A stretch of 64,000 bases of DNA from Dokdonella fugitiva (GCF_004342425.1 NZ_SLWQ01000007.1:62001-126000); one strand, 5' to 3'; numbered from the stretch's first letter, positions 38,124 through 47,765 are shown. Numbers and translations are program-made. The notes: generated from the letters alone by a model not told the origin.

Positions 38124-40397
38124 ATGTCCACGACGACCCGTCTATGGATCGCCCTCGGCAGCCTGCTCGGCGTCACGTTCGCCGTGCTGCTGTGGATGGG
38201 CCGCGAGATCTACCACCAGGCGCCACCCATGCCCGAGCGCGTCGCCACGCCGAGCGGCCAGGTGCTGTACACGCGCGCCGACATCGAAGCCGGCCGGCAG
38301 GTCTGGCAGAGCATCGGCGGCCAGCAGCTAGGCTCGATCTGGGGCCACGGCGCGCTGATCGCGCCTGACTGGAGCGCCGACTGGCTGCACCGTGAAGCCG
38401 ACGAACTGCTCGGCCTGTGGGCCCGCCGTGACGACGGCGCCCTCTGGGCCTCGCTCGACGAAGGCCGCCAGGAAGCGCTCAAGGCGCGCCTGCGCAAGGA
38501 GCTGCGCAACAATACCTACGACGCGGCGAACGGCACGATCACCGTGTCCGACGATCGCGCGATCGCCGTCTCCAACGTCGCCGCGCACTACGAGAGCCTG
38601 TTCGGCAACGACCCCGCGACGGCGAAACTGCGCGAAACCTACGCGATGCGCGACGGCACGGTCGACACGATCGAACACCGCCGCCAGCTCACCGCATTCT
38701 TCTTCTGGAGCAGCTGGGCCGCCGTGACCACGCGCCCGGGCGCGGCGATGAGCTACACGAGCAACTGGCCGTACGACCCGATGGTCGGCAACACGCCGAC
38801 CTCGAGTGCGTTCCTCTGGACCGTGTTCAGCGTGCTCTTCATGATCGCCGGCATCGGCCTGCTCGCCTGGCACTACGCGGTGTGGCATCGCAACGAGCCG
38901 CACCTCGCGCCACCCGCATCCGATCCGCTCGCGGGCCTCAAGGTCACGCCGTCGATGCGCGCGACCGCGAAATATTTCTGGGTCGTCATCGCGCTGTTCC
39001 TCACCCAGATCCTGCTCGGCGCGATCACCGCGCACTACCAGGTCGAGAAGGACTTCTACGGCATGGCGATCTCCGAAGCGCTGCCGTACTCGCTGTCCCG
39101 ATCCTGGCACACCGAACTCGCCGTGCTGTGGATCGCGACCGCGTGGCTCGGCACCGGCCTCTACATCGCGCCGGCCGTGTCCGGCCACGAACCGAAGTTC
39201 CAGCGCCTCGGCGTCAACTTCCTCTGGTGCTGCCTGCTCGTCATCGTCGTCGGCGCGTTCGCCGGCCAATGGTTCGCGGTGATGCAGAAGCTCGGCCTCG
39301 CGAACAATTTCTGGTTCGGCCACCAGGGTTGGGAATACGTCGACCTCGGCCGCTTCTGGCAATTGTTCCTGTTCGTCGGGCTCGTGCTCTGGCTCGTGCT
39401 CATGGGCCGTGCGCTCTGGCCCGCGCTGCGCCGCAAGGACGATCTCGCCTCGATCGTCGGCCTGCTGTTCCTGTCGACGGTCGCGATCGCCGCGTTCTAC
39501 GCCGCCGGGCTCATGTGGGGCGAGAAGACGCACATCGCGGTCGTCGAGTACTGGCGCTGGTGGGTCGTGCACCTGTGGGTCGAAGGCTTCTTCGAGGTGT
39601 TCGCGGTCGCGGTGATGTCGTTCCTGTTCGTCAAGCTCGGCCTCGTGCGCGCGCGCACCGCGACCGTCAACGTGCTGTTCGCGACGATCGTGTTCATGGC
39701 CGGCGGCGTGCTCGGCACGTTCCATCACCTCTACTTCGCCGGCACGACGACCGCGGTGATCGCGCTCGGCGCCTCGTTCTCCGCGCTCGAGGTCGTGCCG
39801 CTCGCGCTGATCGGCATGGAAGCGTACGAGACCTGGTCGCACGGCCGCGCGACGCCGTGGATGGCGCGCTACCGCTGGCCGATCATGTTCTTCCTCGCGG
39901 TGTCGTTCTGGAACCTCGTCGGCGCGGGCCTGTTCGGCTTCCTCATCAACACGCCGCTCGCGCTGTACTACATGCAGGGCCTCAACCTCACGCCGCTGCA
40001 CGGCCACACCGCGCTGTTCGGCGTCTACGGCATGCTCGGCCTCGGCCTCATGCTGTTCTGCCTGCGCGGCCTCAGGCCCGACGTGGCGTGGAGCGAAGGA
40101 CGCCTGCGCGGCGCATTCTGGTCACTCAACATCGGCCTCACGCTGATGGCCCTTCTCACCCTGCTGCCGCTCGGCGTGCTGCAACTGTCGGCCGCGCTCG
40201 ACCACGGCTACTGGTTCGCGCGTTCGGAACACTTCATGGACCAGGCGATCGTGCACCTCCTGATCTGGCTGCGCATGCCCGGCGACACGATCTTCGCCGT
40301 CGGCGCGCTGCTGTTCGGCTGGTTCGTGCTGCGGCTATGGATCGCGCCGCGCAAGGCTCCGGCACGCATCGGCGAAGCGGTGCACGACCGCATCTGA
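38124..40397 (+). CDS. norB: Quinol-dependent nitric oxide reductase (qNorB)
   Basis: qNorB reduces two NO to N2O using quinol. The 757-aa length is that of the single-subunit, quinol-type enzyme. It has the fused N-terminal domain (REIYHQAPPMPERVATP, then GRQVWQSIGGQQLGSIWGHG) and a heme–copper-oxidase-like core of about 14 spans. Metal-site regions include RSWHTELAVLWIATAW, WRWWVVHLWVEGFFEVFAVA and LGTFHHLYFAGTT. It would protect against and respire NO made by NirK. GAGGAG lies before the ATG, and a rho-independent terminator follows the gene. Confidence 0.96.
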   Translation: MSTTTRLWIALGSLLGVTFAVLLWMGREIYHQAPPMPERVATPSGQVLYTRADIEAGRQVWQSIGGQQLGSIWGHGALIAPDWSADWLHREADELLGLWARRDDGALWASLDEGRQEALKARLRKELRNNTYDAANGTITVSDDRAIAVSNVAAHYESLFGNDPATAKLRETYAMRDGTVDTIEHRRQLTAFFFWSSWAAVTTRPGAAMSYTSNWPYDPMVGNTPTSSAFLWTVFSVLFMIAGIGLLAWHYAVWHRNEPHLAPPASDPLAGLKVTPSMRATAKYFWVVIALFLTQILLGAITAHYQVEKDFYGMAISEALPYSLSRSWHTELAVLWIATAWLGTGLYIAPAVSGHEPKFQRLGVNFLWCCLLVIVVGAFAGQWFAVMQKLGLANNFWFGHQGWEYVDLGRFWQLFLFVGLVLWLVLMGRALWPALRRKDDLASIVGLLFLSTVAIAAFYAAGLMWGEKTHIAVVEYWRWWVVHLWVEGFFEVFAVAVMSFLFVKLGLVRARTATVNVLFATIVFMAGGVLGTFHHLYFAGTTTAVIALGASFSALEVVPLALIGMEAYETWSHGRATPWMARYRWPIMFFLAVSFWNLVGAGLFGFLINTPLALYYMQGLNLTPLHGHTALFGVYGMLGLGLMLFCLRGLRPDVAWSEGRLRGAFWSLNIGLTLMALLTLLPLGVLQLSAALDHGYWFARSEHFMDQAIVHLLIWLRMPGDTIFAVGALLFGWFVLRLWIAPRKAPARIGEAVHDRI

Positions 40398-40423
40398 CGA
40401 CGCCTGCACCGGACTTGCCCTTT

Positions 40424-40451
40424 GGGCGCGGCCGAGGCCGCGCCCTTCTTT
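40424..40451 (+). terminator. Rho-independent terminator after norB
   Basis: A 9-bp stem GGGCGCGGC–GCCGCGCCC with a CGAG tetraloop is followed by TTCTTT. This is the clearest intrinsic terminator in the window. Confidence 0.88.
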
Positions 40452-40495
40452 CCGCGGTGCTCGATCTTCCCGGTCTCTCGGTACGCGGCGGGGGC

Positions 40496-40572
40496 ATGTC
40501 GAAGGCGTCGACACCAGGCACCCAAATGTCGAAAAAGGGCATCTCATCGACATATGGGGCCCGACATGTCGA
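40496..40572. repeat. Cluster of TGTCGA inverted repeats
   Basis: ATGTCGA occurs at 40496, 40526 and 40566, and its complement TCGACAT at 40547. They form dyads: TGTCGA-N5-TCGACA (40497–40513), ATGTCGA-N14-TCGACAT (40526–40553) and the palindrome CGACATGTCG (40562–40571). This looks like a multi-site operator that is not of FNR type. Confidence 0.45.
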
Positions 40573-40670
40573 TGCGGCACGACGTTTTGAACACGACGCG
40601 CCACGGATCCGGGCGGGGACCGCGCCGCATGGCGTGCTCGCCCTTCGCGGGAAACGGAGCCCTGGCGCAC

Positions 40671-40684
40671 TTGACGCCGGTCAA
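40671..40684 (+). promoter_or_regulatory. FNR-family box before the decarboxylase operon
   Basis: TTGACgccgGTCAA is a perfect inverted repeat of the FNR-family kind, with C and G in the inner positions. It ends 55 nt before the ATG, the same distance as in norB. Confidence 0.6.
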
Positions 40685-40739
40685 CGCGCCAAGCGCCGGC
40701 GCCGCGCATGCTCGCGTCGGACTTCCCGAAGCGACCGCC

Positions 40740-42677
40740 ATGATCTCCGTGCACACTCCCGCGGCGTATCCGCACGACCGCGTGCTCGACGCCTGCTTCC
40801 TCGGTCCGTACGGCGAGAACGACGCGCTGCTCGAAAAGCTGCTGGTCGAGTTCCTGCGCGACCACGTCTACTGGCGGCGCAACTTCCATCCGGAGGATCC
40901 GCCGGCGATCGGCACCGGGGCCGCGCAGGATCCGGAATTCCTCGCGTTCGAGGCGCGCATGCGGCGCGAGCTGCACCAGCTGTCGGCGGCGCTGAAGCGC
41001 TCGGTGCCGTTCCACAGCCCGCGCTACATCGGCCACATGGCGTCGGACCTGCTGCTGCCCGGACTCGCCGCGCACATGCTCGCCCTGCCCTACAACCCGA
41101 ACAACGTGAGCGAGGATTCGGCGCCGGTCACGATCGACATGGAGGTGCAGGTCGGCCTGCAGCTCGCGCGCATGCTCGGTTACGTCCACGACACGGCGCG
41201 ACCGGACTGCGCGTTCGGCCATCTCACGTCGGGCGGCACCACCGCGAACGTGCAGGCGTTGCGCCTCGCGCTCGCGATGAAGGCGTTCCCGGTCGCGTTG
41301 CGGGCGGCCGGCGTGCCGGACATCGCCTTGCCCGACGACGACTGGCACGCGTTCAACCTGTCCTCGGCGGAGATCATCACGTTGCGCGAGGCGTGGCTGG
41401 CCTGGCTCGCGATGCGCGCGCCGGCCGAGCGCAGGCACTGGCATGCGCGGGTCGAGGCGCTGCGCATCGAGTCGCTCGGCCTCGCCGGCTTCCTCGCCGC
41501 GCATCCCGGGCTGCGCGTGCCGCGCGTGCTCGCGCCGATCACGGCGCACTATTCGTGGAGCAAGGGCGTGAAGCTGCTCGGCCTCGGCCGCGCCCAGCTC
41601 GACCTGCTGCCTACGCGCGGCATGCGGCTCGACGTCGATGCACTCGAGGAACGCCTCGAGCAATGTACGCGTGCGCACGAACCCGTGCTGATGACGGTCG
41701 CCGTGCTCGGCAGCACCGAGTACGGCACGATCGACCCGGTCGACGGCGTGCTTGCCGCGCGCGAGCGCAGCCGTGCGCGCGGGCTCGACTTCGCGGTGCA
41801 CGTCGATGCGGCCTGGGGCGGCTATCTCGCGACCCTGTTCCGCAACGAGGATGGGTCGCTGCGTCCACAGGCGGACGTGGCCGACGACTTCAGCCATTTC
41901 CCCTCGCCCGCCCTGCACGCCGCGTTCGGCGCGCTCGGCGGCACCGACTCGGTCACGGTCGATCCGCACAAGCTCGGCTACCTGCCATTCGGCAGCGGCG
42001 CGTTCGTCTGCCGCGACCACCGTGCGATGGAGCTCCTCGCCGAACGCGCCGACTACGTGTTCCACGGCGACGCGGCGACGGACTACGCGACGCGCGCGCG
42101 CAGGCTCGGCCAGTTCGTCGTCGAAGGCTCCAAGTCCGGCGCGGCCGCGGCCGGCGTCTACGTCGCCCACAAGGTGCTGCCGCTCGATCATCGCCACTTC
42201 GGGCGCCTGTCGCGCGCGACCGTGCGCGCCGCCGAGGCGTTCCACGCGCGCGCGCTGCGCTTCACGGACGATGTCGCCGGCCACCTGCACGCGCGCATCC
42301 CGTTCGAACCGGACAGCAATCTTGTCTGCCTCGCGCTCAATCCCCGCGGCAACACCTCCCCGGCCGCGGCGAACGCGTTCATGCACCGGCTTTCCGCCGC
42401 GCTGCGCAGCGATCCGCAACGCCCGCTGCAGGCGGTGGAGTTCTTCGGCTCGACCACGACCCTGCGCCCCGACCTGCTCGGTGCAGCCGAGGCGACGCGC
42501 ATCTTCCGTTCGCTCGGCCTCGAAGGGGCCGCGGACGAGCCGCTCGTGATCCTGCGCCACACGCTGATGAACCCGTACCTCGTCGACGACGAGAACGGGA
42601 TCAGCTACATCGATCGCTATTTCGATTACCTCGTGCGCTGCACCGCGACGCTGCTCGCGACGGAGCGCGCGGCATGA
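40740..42677 (+). CDS. PLP-dependent group II decarboxylase
   Basis: The 645-aa protein is a pyridoxal-phosphate decarboxylase of the glutamate/aromatic amino acid type. The cofactor site reads HVDAAWGGY, the Schiff-base lysine is in TVDPHKLGYLPFGSGAF, and the substrate-binding FGHLTSGGTTANVQAL motif is intact. It is longer than the usual 480 residues, with an N-terminal extension. The substrate is unknown. It starts a tightly coupled operon (ATGA overlap with the next gene) that also contains ubiD, downstream of an FNR-family box. The linkage points to a role during denitrification, by inference. Confidence 0.8.
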   Translation: MISVHTPAAYPHDRVLDACFLGPYGENDALLEKLLVEFLRDHVYWRRNFHPEDPPAIGTGAAQDPEFLAFEARMRRELHQLSAALKRSVPFHSPRYIGHMASDLLLPGLAAHMLALPYNPNNVSEDSAPVTIDMEVQVGLQLARMLGYVHDTARPDCAFGHLTSGGTTANVQALRLALAMKAFPVALRAAGVPDIALPDDDWHAFNLSSAEIITLREAWLAWLAMRAPAERRHWHARVEALRIESLGLAGFLAAHPGLRVPRVLAPITAHYSWSKGVKLLGLGRAQLDLLPTRGMRLDVDALEERLEQCTRAHEPVLMTVAVLGSTEYGTIDPVDGVLAARERSRARGLDFAVHVDAAWGGYLATLFRNEDGSLRPQADVADDFSHFPSPALHAAFGALGGTDSVTVDPHKLGYLPFGSGAFVCRDHRAMELLAERADYVFHGDAATDYATRARRLGQFVVEGSKSGAAAAGVYVAHKVLPLDHRHFGRLSRATVRAAEAFHARALRFTDDVAGHLHARIPFEPDSNLVCLALNPRGNTSPAAANAFMHRLSAALRSDPQRPLQAVEFFGSTTTLRPDLLGAAEATRIFRSLGLEGAADEPLVILRHTLMNPYLVDDENGISYIDRYFDYLVRCTATLLATERAA

Positions 42678-43759
42678 ACGGCGCGACAAGCGATGCCGGC
42701 CGCGACTGGGTGCACGGCGCGATCGATGCGCTCGAACGCGAGGCCGCGCGCTCGGCCGACACGCACCTCCTGAAGATCGACCTGCCCGGGTTCCCTGGCA
42801 TCGACGTCTACTTCAAGGACGAGGCCGCGCATCCGACTGGCAGCCTCAAGCACCGCCTCGCGCGGTCGCTCTACCTGTACGCACTCTGCAACGGCCGCCT
42901 GCGCGAGGGCCAGGCGGTCGTCGATGCGTCGTCGGGCAGCACCGCGATCGCGGAAGCGTGGTTCGCGCGCCTGCTCGGCCTGTGCTTCACCGCGGTGATG
43001 CCCGCGTGCACCGCGCCGGCGAAGATCCGTGCGGTCGAAGCGCTCGGCGCCACCTGCGACCTCGTCGACGATCCCGCGACCGTGCGCACGCGCGCACGCG
43101 CGCACGCGGTGGCCGGCGCCTGCGACCTCGACCAGTTCGGACTCGCCGAACGCGCGACCGACTGGCGCGGCAACAACAACATCGCCGAGTCGATCCTCGG
43201 CCAGCTCGCGCGCGAGCCGCATCCGCGCCCGGCGTGGATCGTCTGCGGCGCCGGCACCGGCGGCACGTCGGCGACGATCGGCCGCTACCTGCGCTACCGT
43301 CGCCTGCCGACGCGCCTGTGCGTGGCCGAGCCGCTCGGCGGCGCATTCGCACGCGGCTGGCGCGCACATGACGCTGATGCATGCGCGACCCGGTCGACCG
43401 TCATCGAAGGCATCGGCCGGCCGCGCGTCGAGCCGGGCTTCCTGTTCGACATCGTCGACCGCGTCGTCGAGGTGCCGGACGCCGCGTCGATCGCCGCGAT
43501 GCACCTGCTCGAGGCGCTGCTCGGCCGTCGCTACGGCGGCTCGTCGGGCACGAACTTCGTCGCCTGCCTGCGACTCGCCGCGGCGATGCGCGCGCGCGGC
43601 GAATGCGGCAGCATCGTGAGCCTGCTCTGCGACCGCGGCGAACGCTACGCCGAAACGCTGTTCGACCCCGGCTGGCTCGCCGCGCGCGCGCTCGACGCCG
43701 CGCCATGGCGCGCCGCCTTGCTCGCGTGCATCGACGACGGCGGCTGGCGCGAGCCGTGA
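42674..43759 (+). CDS. PLP-dependent cysteine synthase-family protein
   Basis: The 361-aa protein has the fold-type II PLP enzyme pattern. The lysine lies in [17 protein letters not shown], the asparagine/serine loop in [14 protein letters not shown], and the phosphate-binding glycines in [16 protein letters not shown]. Such proteins make or break cysteine or related amino acids, but this one is atypical and its reaction is unknown. Its start overlaps the decarboxylase stop (ATGA) and its own stop overlaps the ubiD start (GTGA), so three proteins are made in a coupled way. Confidence 0.8.
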   Translation: MNGATSDAGRDWVHGAIDALEREAARSADTHLLKIDLPGFPGIDVYFKDEAAHPTGSLKHRLARSLYLYALCNGRLREGQAVVDASSGSTAIAEAWFARLLGLCFTAVMPACTAPAKIRAVEALGATCDLVDDPATVRTRARAHAVAGACDLDQFGLAERATDWRGNNNIAESILGQLAREPHPRPAWIVCGAGTGGTSATIGRYLRYRRLPTRLCVAEPLGGAFARGWRAHDADACATRSTVIEGIGRPRVEPGFLFDIVDRVVEVPDAASIAAMHLLEALLGRRYGGSSGTNFVACLRLAAAMRARGECGSIVSLLCDRGERYAETLFDPGWLAARALDAAPWRAALLACIDDGGWREP

Positions 43760-45234
43760 CGTTCCACGACCTGCGCTCGTTCCTCGCCGCGCTCGAACGC
43801 GAGCGCGACCTCGTGCGCGTCGCCGCGGCGGTGGACCCGTACCTCGAATCGACCGCGCTGTGCCTGCGCGCATTGCGCGACGACGGCCCGGCGCTGCTGA
43901 TGGAACGACCACGCGGGTCGGGGCATGCGCTGCTCGGCAACCTGTTCGGCCATCGCCGCCGCATCGAGCGCGCACTCGGTGGCCGGCCGCTCGCGTCGCT
44001 GCGCGAACTCGGTCGCCTGCTCGCCGCGGTGAAGGAACCGCGCTGGCCGGCGAACCTGCGCGATGCGCTCGCGCAATGGCCCGAGTTCGCGCAGCTCGCG
44101 CACGTCGCGCCGCAGGCGGTGCGCGACGCGGCCTTCCTCGACGAGGTGCGCGAGGGCGGCGACGTCGATCTCGCGCGACTTCCGGTGCAACACTGCTGGC
44201 CCGGCGATGCCGGCCGCCTCGTCACGCTCGGCCTCGTCGTCACGCGCGGCACGCGACGGCGCCGGCAGAACGTCGCGATCTACCGCCAGCAGGTGATCGG
44301 GCCCAACCGTCTCATCATGCGCTGGCTGCCGCATCGCGGTGGCGCGCTCGATCACGCCGACTGGCGCGCCGCGCACCCCGGGCGGCCGTTCCCGCTGATC
44401 GTCGCGATCGGCGCGGACCCCGCCACCGTGCTCGCCGCGGTCGCGCCGGTGCCCGACACCTTGTCCGAATACGAGTTCGCCGGCCTGCTGCGCGGGCGCC
44501 GCACGCGCGTGTGGCACAGCGAACTCACCGGCCTCGACGCGCCGGCCGGTGCCGAGATCGTGCTCGAAGGCTTCGTCCACCCGGACGACACCGCACTGGA
44601 AGGGCCGTTCGGCGACCACACGGGCTACTACAACGCGCAGGACCACTTCCCGGTATTCACGATCGAGCGGATGCGCCTGCGCCGCGACGCGATCTACCAC
44701 GGCAGCTACATGGGCCGCGCGCCGCACGACGAACCGTCGGTGCTCGCGCTCGCGCTCAGCGATGTGTTCGTGCCAATCCTGCAGACGGTGTTCCCCGAGA
44801 TCGTCGACTTCCACCTGCCGCCGGAAGCGTGCTCGTACCGCATCGCGATCGTCTCGATCCGCAAGCAGTACGCAGGCCACGCGCGGCGCGTGATGATGGG
44901 CGTGTGGTCATACCTGCGCCAGTTCACCTACACCAAGTTCGTGATCGTCGTCGACGACGACATCGATGCACGCGACTGGTCGCAGGTGCTGTGGGCGATC
45001 GCGACGCGCGTCGATCCTGCACGCGACGCGTTGCTGGTCGGGAACACGCCGATCGACTACCTCGACTTCGCGAGTCCCGTCGCGGGGCTCGGTTCCAAGC
45101 TCGGCCTCGACGCGACGAACAAGTGGCCGGGGGAGACCACGCGCGAGTGGGGGCGGCCGATCGCGGCGGATGCGGAGGTGGAGCGGAGGGTGGAAGGATT
45201 GTGGGCGAAGCTGAGGGCTGGGAAGCAGGGATGA
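43756..45234 (+). CDS. ubiD: UbiD-family decarboxylase
   Basis: UbiD removes the carboxyl group from 4-hydroxy-3-polyprenylbenzoate in ubiquinone synthesis, using prenylated FMN. The 492-aa protein has the active-site block [13 protein letters not shown], the [19 protein letters not shown] segment and the ending [11 protein letters not shown]. Length fits. The GTG start at 43756 overlaps the preceding stop. UbiX, which makes the cofactor, is not in the window. Its placement in an anaerobic operon may give ubiquinone-specific decarboxylation under low oxygen, though other aromatic substrates are possible. Confidence 0.88.
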   Translation: MTFHDLRSFLAALERERDLVRVAAAVDPYLESTALCLRALRDDGPALLMERPRGSGHALLGNLFGHRRRIERALGGRPLASLRELGRLLAAVKEPRWPANLRDALAQWPEFAQLAHVAPQAVRDAAFLDEVREGGDVDLARLPVQHCWPGDAGRLVTLGLVVTRGTRRRRQNVAIYRQQVIGPNRLIMRWLPHRGGALDHADWRAAHPGRPFPLIVAIGADPATVLAAVAPVPDTLSEYEFAGLLRGRRTRVWHSELTGLDAPAGAEIVLEGFVHPDDTALEGPFGDHTGYYNAQDHFPVFTIERMRLRRDAIYHGSYMGRAPHDEPSVLALALSDVFVPILQTVFPEIVDFHLPPEACSYRIAIVSIRKQYAGHARRVMMGVWSYLRQFTYTKFVIVVDDDIDARDWSQVLWAIATRVDPARDALLVGNTPIDYLDFASPVAGLGSKLGLDATNKWPGETTREWGRPIAADAEVERRVEGLWAKLRAGKQG

Positions 45235-45249
45235 GGGTGAGGGCGAGGC
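45205..45249. repeat. GAGGG-rich heptamer-like stretch
   Basis: The end of ubiD and the following bases read as degenerate units of the GGGNNGA kind (CTGAGGGCTGGG, GATGAGGGTGAGGGCGAGG). A related minus-strand stretch lies at 45351–45375 over the stop of the next gene. Confidence 0.35.
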
Positions 45250-45353
45250 GGTGCCGGGCGCGACGCTCGCCCTCGCGCGGGGGCCCGGCATGACCGCTGC
45301 GCTGCCGTGCGCCGGGGCGTGGCGGGCGCACGGGGTGCGCTCCTCCGTGTCCC

Positions 45354-45641
45354 TCAGCCCTCTCCCCCGAGCACCGCGCGCACCTCCCGCACCTGCGCCT
45401 GCAGCGCTTCGTAGGAACGCTGCCACTCGCCTTCGCGCGGCGTCGCGCGTTCGAAGCGCAGCAAGGCGGCGGCCGCTGCGTCGCGCTGCGCGCGCAGGCG
45501 CGCGATTTCGGCGAGGGCGGCCTCGTGTTCGTCGCGGCCGATGAAGTACACCTTGCGGTCGCGGCAGACGCCGATGCAGGTCTGCGGTGCTTCGATCTTG
45601 CCGCAACCGATGCATTGCCATGCCTGGATGTATTCGCTCAT
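45354..45641 (-). CDS. Small Cys-rich protein with coiled coil
   Basis: The 95-aa protein starts with a probable metal-binding head (WQCIGCGKIEAPQTCIGVCRD, four Cys as CxxC and CxxxC). A coiled-coil-like helix (EHEAALAEIARLRAQRDAAA) and a second helix follow. The ATG at 45641 has GAGGT 9 nt upstream; a GTG at 45647 is less likely. An FNR-type box lies 54 nt upstream. It is divergent from ubiU and sits inside the anaerobic ubiquinone cluster. I do not know a function; a metal-cluster or protein-contact role is plausible. Confidence 0.7.
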   Translation of the reverse strand: MSEYIQAWQCIGCGKIEAPQTCIGVCRDRKVYFIGRDEHEAALAEIARLRAQRDAAAAALLRFERATPREGEWQRSYEALQAQVREVRAVLGGEG

Positions 45642-45695
45642 CTGCACTACCTCGCCGTTCGTGCGTCAGGGTGCGCCTGCACGGCGCGCCGCGCC

Positions 45696-45709
45696 TTGAT
45701 CGGCGTCAG
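45696..45709 (-). promoter_or_regulatory. FNR/ANR-type box before the Cys-rich gene
   Basis: TTGATcggcGTCAG lies 54 nt before the ATG at 45641 on the minus strand. The spacing equals that of norB and the decarboxylase operon. It is one of two boxes in this divergent region. Confidence 0.65.
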
Positions 45710-45768
45710 CTGCCCGCGCGCCGCACATCGGTGCGATGCACGCGTTCCACGTCCGCCAACGGCACGCC

Positions 45769-45782
45769 TTGACCCGCATCAA
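45769..45782 (+). promoter_or_regulatory. FNR/ANR-type box before ubiU
   Basis: TTGACccgcATCAA matches nine of ten positions of TTGAT-N4-ATCAA. It ends 59 nt before the ubiU start at 45842. Confidence 0.75.
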
Positions 45783-45841
45783 GGACGACGCCGGCGGGCC
45801 TGCGCACGATGCACGTGGTCCCTGTCGCAGCGAGTCCGTGC

Positions 45842-46840
45842 ATGCAGCTCGTATGTCCCGCCGGCAACCTGCCGGCCCTCGAGGCCGCGGTCGATGCCGG
45901 CGCCGATGCGGTCTATGCAGGCCTGCGCGACCAGACCAATGCACGCGCATTCCCGGGCCTCAACTTCGGCGACGACGAACTGCGCGCCGGCATTTCCTAC
46001 GCTCATGCGCACGGACGCAAGGTCTACCTCGCGCTCAACACCTACCCCGACAGCGCGCGGCTCGCGCACTGGTGCGGCGCGGTCGATCGCGCGGCCGCGC
46101 TCGGCTGCGATGCGATCATCGTCGCCGAACTGGCGGTGCTCGACTACGCGGCGCGCACGCATCCCGCGCTGCCACGCCATCTTTCGGTGCAGGCCTCGGC
46201 GACGAGCGCACCGGCGCTGCGCTACCTGCACGAGCGCTTCGGTATCGCACGCGCGGTGCTGCCGCGCGTGCTGTCGATCCAGCAGGTCGAACGCCTGTGC
46301 GAACGGAGCCCGGTGCCACTCGAAACCTTCGCGTTCGGAAGCCTCTGCATCATGGTCGAAGGCCGCTGCCAGCTCTCGAGCTACGTCACGGGCGCCTCGC
46401 CGAACCGGCATGGCGTCTGTTCGCCCGCGAACTTCGTGCGCTGGGAGGAGCACGCGGACGGCAGCCGCAGCGTGCGGCTTGCGCGCGTGCTGATCGATCG
46501 TTTCGCGGCGGATGAAGCGGCCGGCTATCCGACCGTCTGCAAGGGCCGCTTCGACGTGCGCGGCGAGGTGTTCCATGCGCTCGAGGAACCGACCAGCCTC
46601 AACACGCTCGAACTGCTGCCGCGACTCGCGCAGGCCGGCGTCGCTGCGCTGAAGATCGAGGGCCGCCAGCGCGGCGCCGCCTACGTCGCCTCGGTCACGC
46701 GCACCTGGCGCGACGCGCTCGACCGCTACGCCGCCGCACCGCACGACTGGCAGGTACGCGCGACGTGGCAGGCACAACTCGCGCGCCATGCGGAAGGGCA
46801 CCAGACGACGCTCGGCCCGTATCATCGCCCATGGCATTGA
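45842..46840 (+). CDS. ubiU: Oxygen-independent ubiquinone hydroxylation protein UbiU
   Basis: UbiU and UbiV form an iron–sulfur heterodimer that, with UbiT, hydroxylates the ubiquinone ring without oxygen. It belongs to the U32 peptidase-like family. The 332-aa protein has four cysteines, C169, C176, C193 and C233, at almost exactly the positions known as cluster ligands in E. coli UbiU. The ATG at 45842 gives the expected start LVCPAGNLPALEAA; an upstream ATG at 45809 adds 11 residues. It is followed by ubiV after 7 nt. Confidence 0.95.
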   Translation: MQLVCPAGNLPALEAAVDAGADAVYAGLRDQTNARAFPGLNFGDDELRAGISYAHAHGRKVYLALNTYPDSARLAHWCGAVDRAAALGCDAIIVAELAVLDYAARTHPALPRHLSVQASATSAPALRYLHERFGIARAVLPRVLSIQQVERLCERSPVPLETFAFGSLCIMVEGRCQLSSYVTGASPNRHGVCSPANFVRWEEHADGSRSVRLARVLIDRFAADEAAGYPTVCKGRFDVRGEVFHALEEPTSLNTLELLPRLAQAGVAALKIEGRQRGAAYVASVTRTWRDALDRYAAAPHDWQVRATWQAQLARHAEGHQTTLGPYHRPWH

Positions 46841-46847
46841 GGACGCG

Positions 46848-47729
46848 ATGAAGCTCAGTCTCGGTCCGCTGCAGTACTTCTGGCCGCGCGAACGCACGCT
46901 GGCGTTCTACCGCGCCGCGGCCACCTGGCCAGTCGACATCGTCCATCTCGGCGAAACCGTCTGCAGCAAGCGGCGCGAACTGCGCACGCGCGACTGGATC
47001 GCGCTCGCGGGCGAACTCGCCGCTGCGGGCAAGGAGGTCGTGCTGTCCTCGCTCGCGCTGGTCGAAGCGGAATCCGACCTCGCCGTGCTCGAACGGCTCG
47101 TCGCGGAGGGCGGCACGATGATCGAGGCGAATGATTTTTCCGCGGTGCAAGCCTGCGCGGAACGGAACGTGCCGTTCGTCGGCGGCCCCACGCTCAATGT
47201 CTACAACCACCGCGCACTCGCCCTGCTCGCGCTGGACGGCATGTGCCGCTGGGTGCCCGGCGTCGAGCAGGGCCATGCGCTGCTGCGCGAACTGCGCGAG
47301 GCGGCTTCGGCCGATGGCCTGGCGATGCCGCAACTGGAAGTCATCGCCTGGGGACGCCTGCCGCTCGCGTACTCGGCGCGCTGCTTCACCGCGCGCGCAT
47401 TCGACCTGCCGAAGGACCGCTGCGGTTTCCGCTGCATCGACCATCCCGACGGCCTGCCGCTCGCGACGCGCGAGGGGACGCCGTTCCTGCGCATCAACGG
47501 CATCCAGGTGCAGGGCGAGGAGATCACCGACCTCGGCCCGGAGCTGCCGCGCCTGCGCGAGCTCGACGTCGGCGTCCTGCGCCTGTATCCGCAGGCCGAT
47601 GGCATGGCCGAGGTCGTCGCGCATTTCGACGCCGCGCGCCGCTCTCCGGGTGCTCCGCCACCGATCGGCGCGCGCAACGGCTACTGGCATGGCGAAGCAG
47701 GCATGCGGCGCGAACACGCGCCGGCATGA
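46848..47729 (+). CDS. ubiV: Oxygen-independent ubiquinone hydroxylation protein UbiV
   Basis: The 293-aa partner of UbiU, again a U32-type protein with one [4Fe-4S] cluster. Ligands at C39 (HLGETVCSKRREL), C179, C192 and C196 (LPKDRCGFRCIDHP) match the E. coli pattern within one residue. Its gene follows ubiU by 7 nt and shares the promoter. Together with UbiT in the nearby fusion gene the set needed for anaerobic ubiquinone is present. Confidence 0.95.
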   Translation: MKLSLGPLQYFWPRERTLAFYRAAATWPVDIVHLGETVCSKRRELRTRDWIALAGELAAAGKEVVLSSLALVEAESDLAVLERLVAEGGTMIEANDFSAVQACAERNVPFVGGPTLNVYNHRALALLALDGMCRWVPGVEQGHALLRELREAASADGLAMPQLEVIAWGRLPLAYSARCFTARAFDLPKDRCGFRCIDHPDGLPLATREGTPFLRINGIQVQGEEITDLGPELPRLRELDVGVLRLYPQADGMAEVVAHFDAARRSPGAPPPIGARNGYWHGEAGMRREHAPA

Positions 47730-47765
47730 TCGATCGCCGCCTGCCGGCCGCCATGCGGGCTGCCG

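Larger units (their letters stand above)
40398..40739. other. Intergenic region between norB and the decarboxylase gene
   Basis: The 342 nt hold a terminator, a cluster of TGTCGA inverted repeats and an FNR-type box. The frame of the decarboxylase stays open upstream to 40422, but the extra residues do not look like the family and there is no ribosome site, so they were not taken as coding. Confidence 0.6.

Noticed and set aside
38882..43759. A 1625-codon plus-strand frame spanning norB, the decarboxylase and the PLP synthase
   Set aside because: Only its last 361 codons match a protein family; the part before 42674 is out of frame with norB and the decarboxylase.
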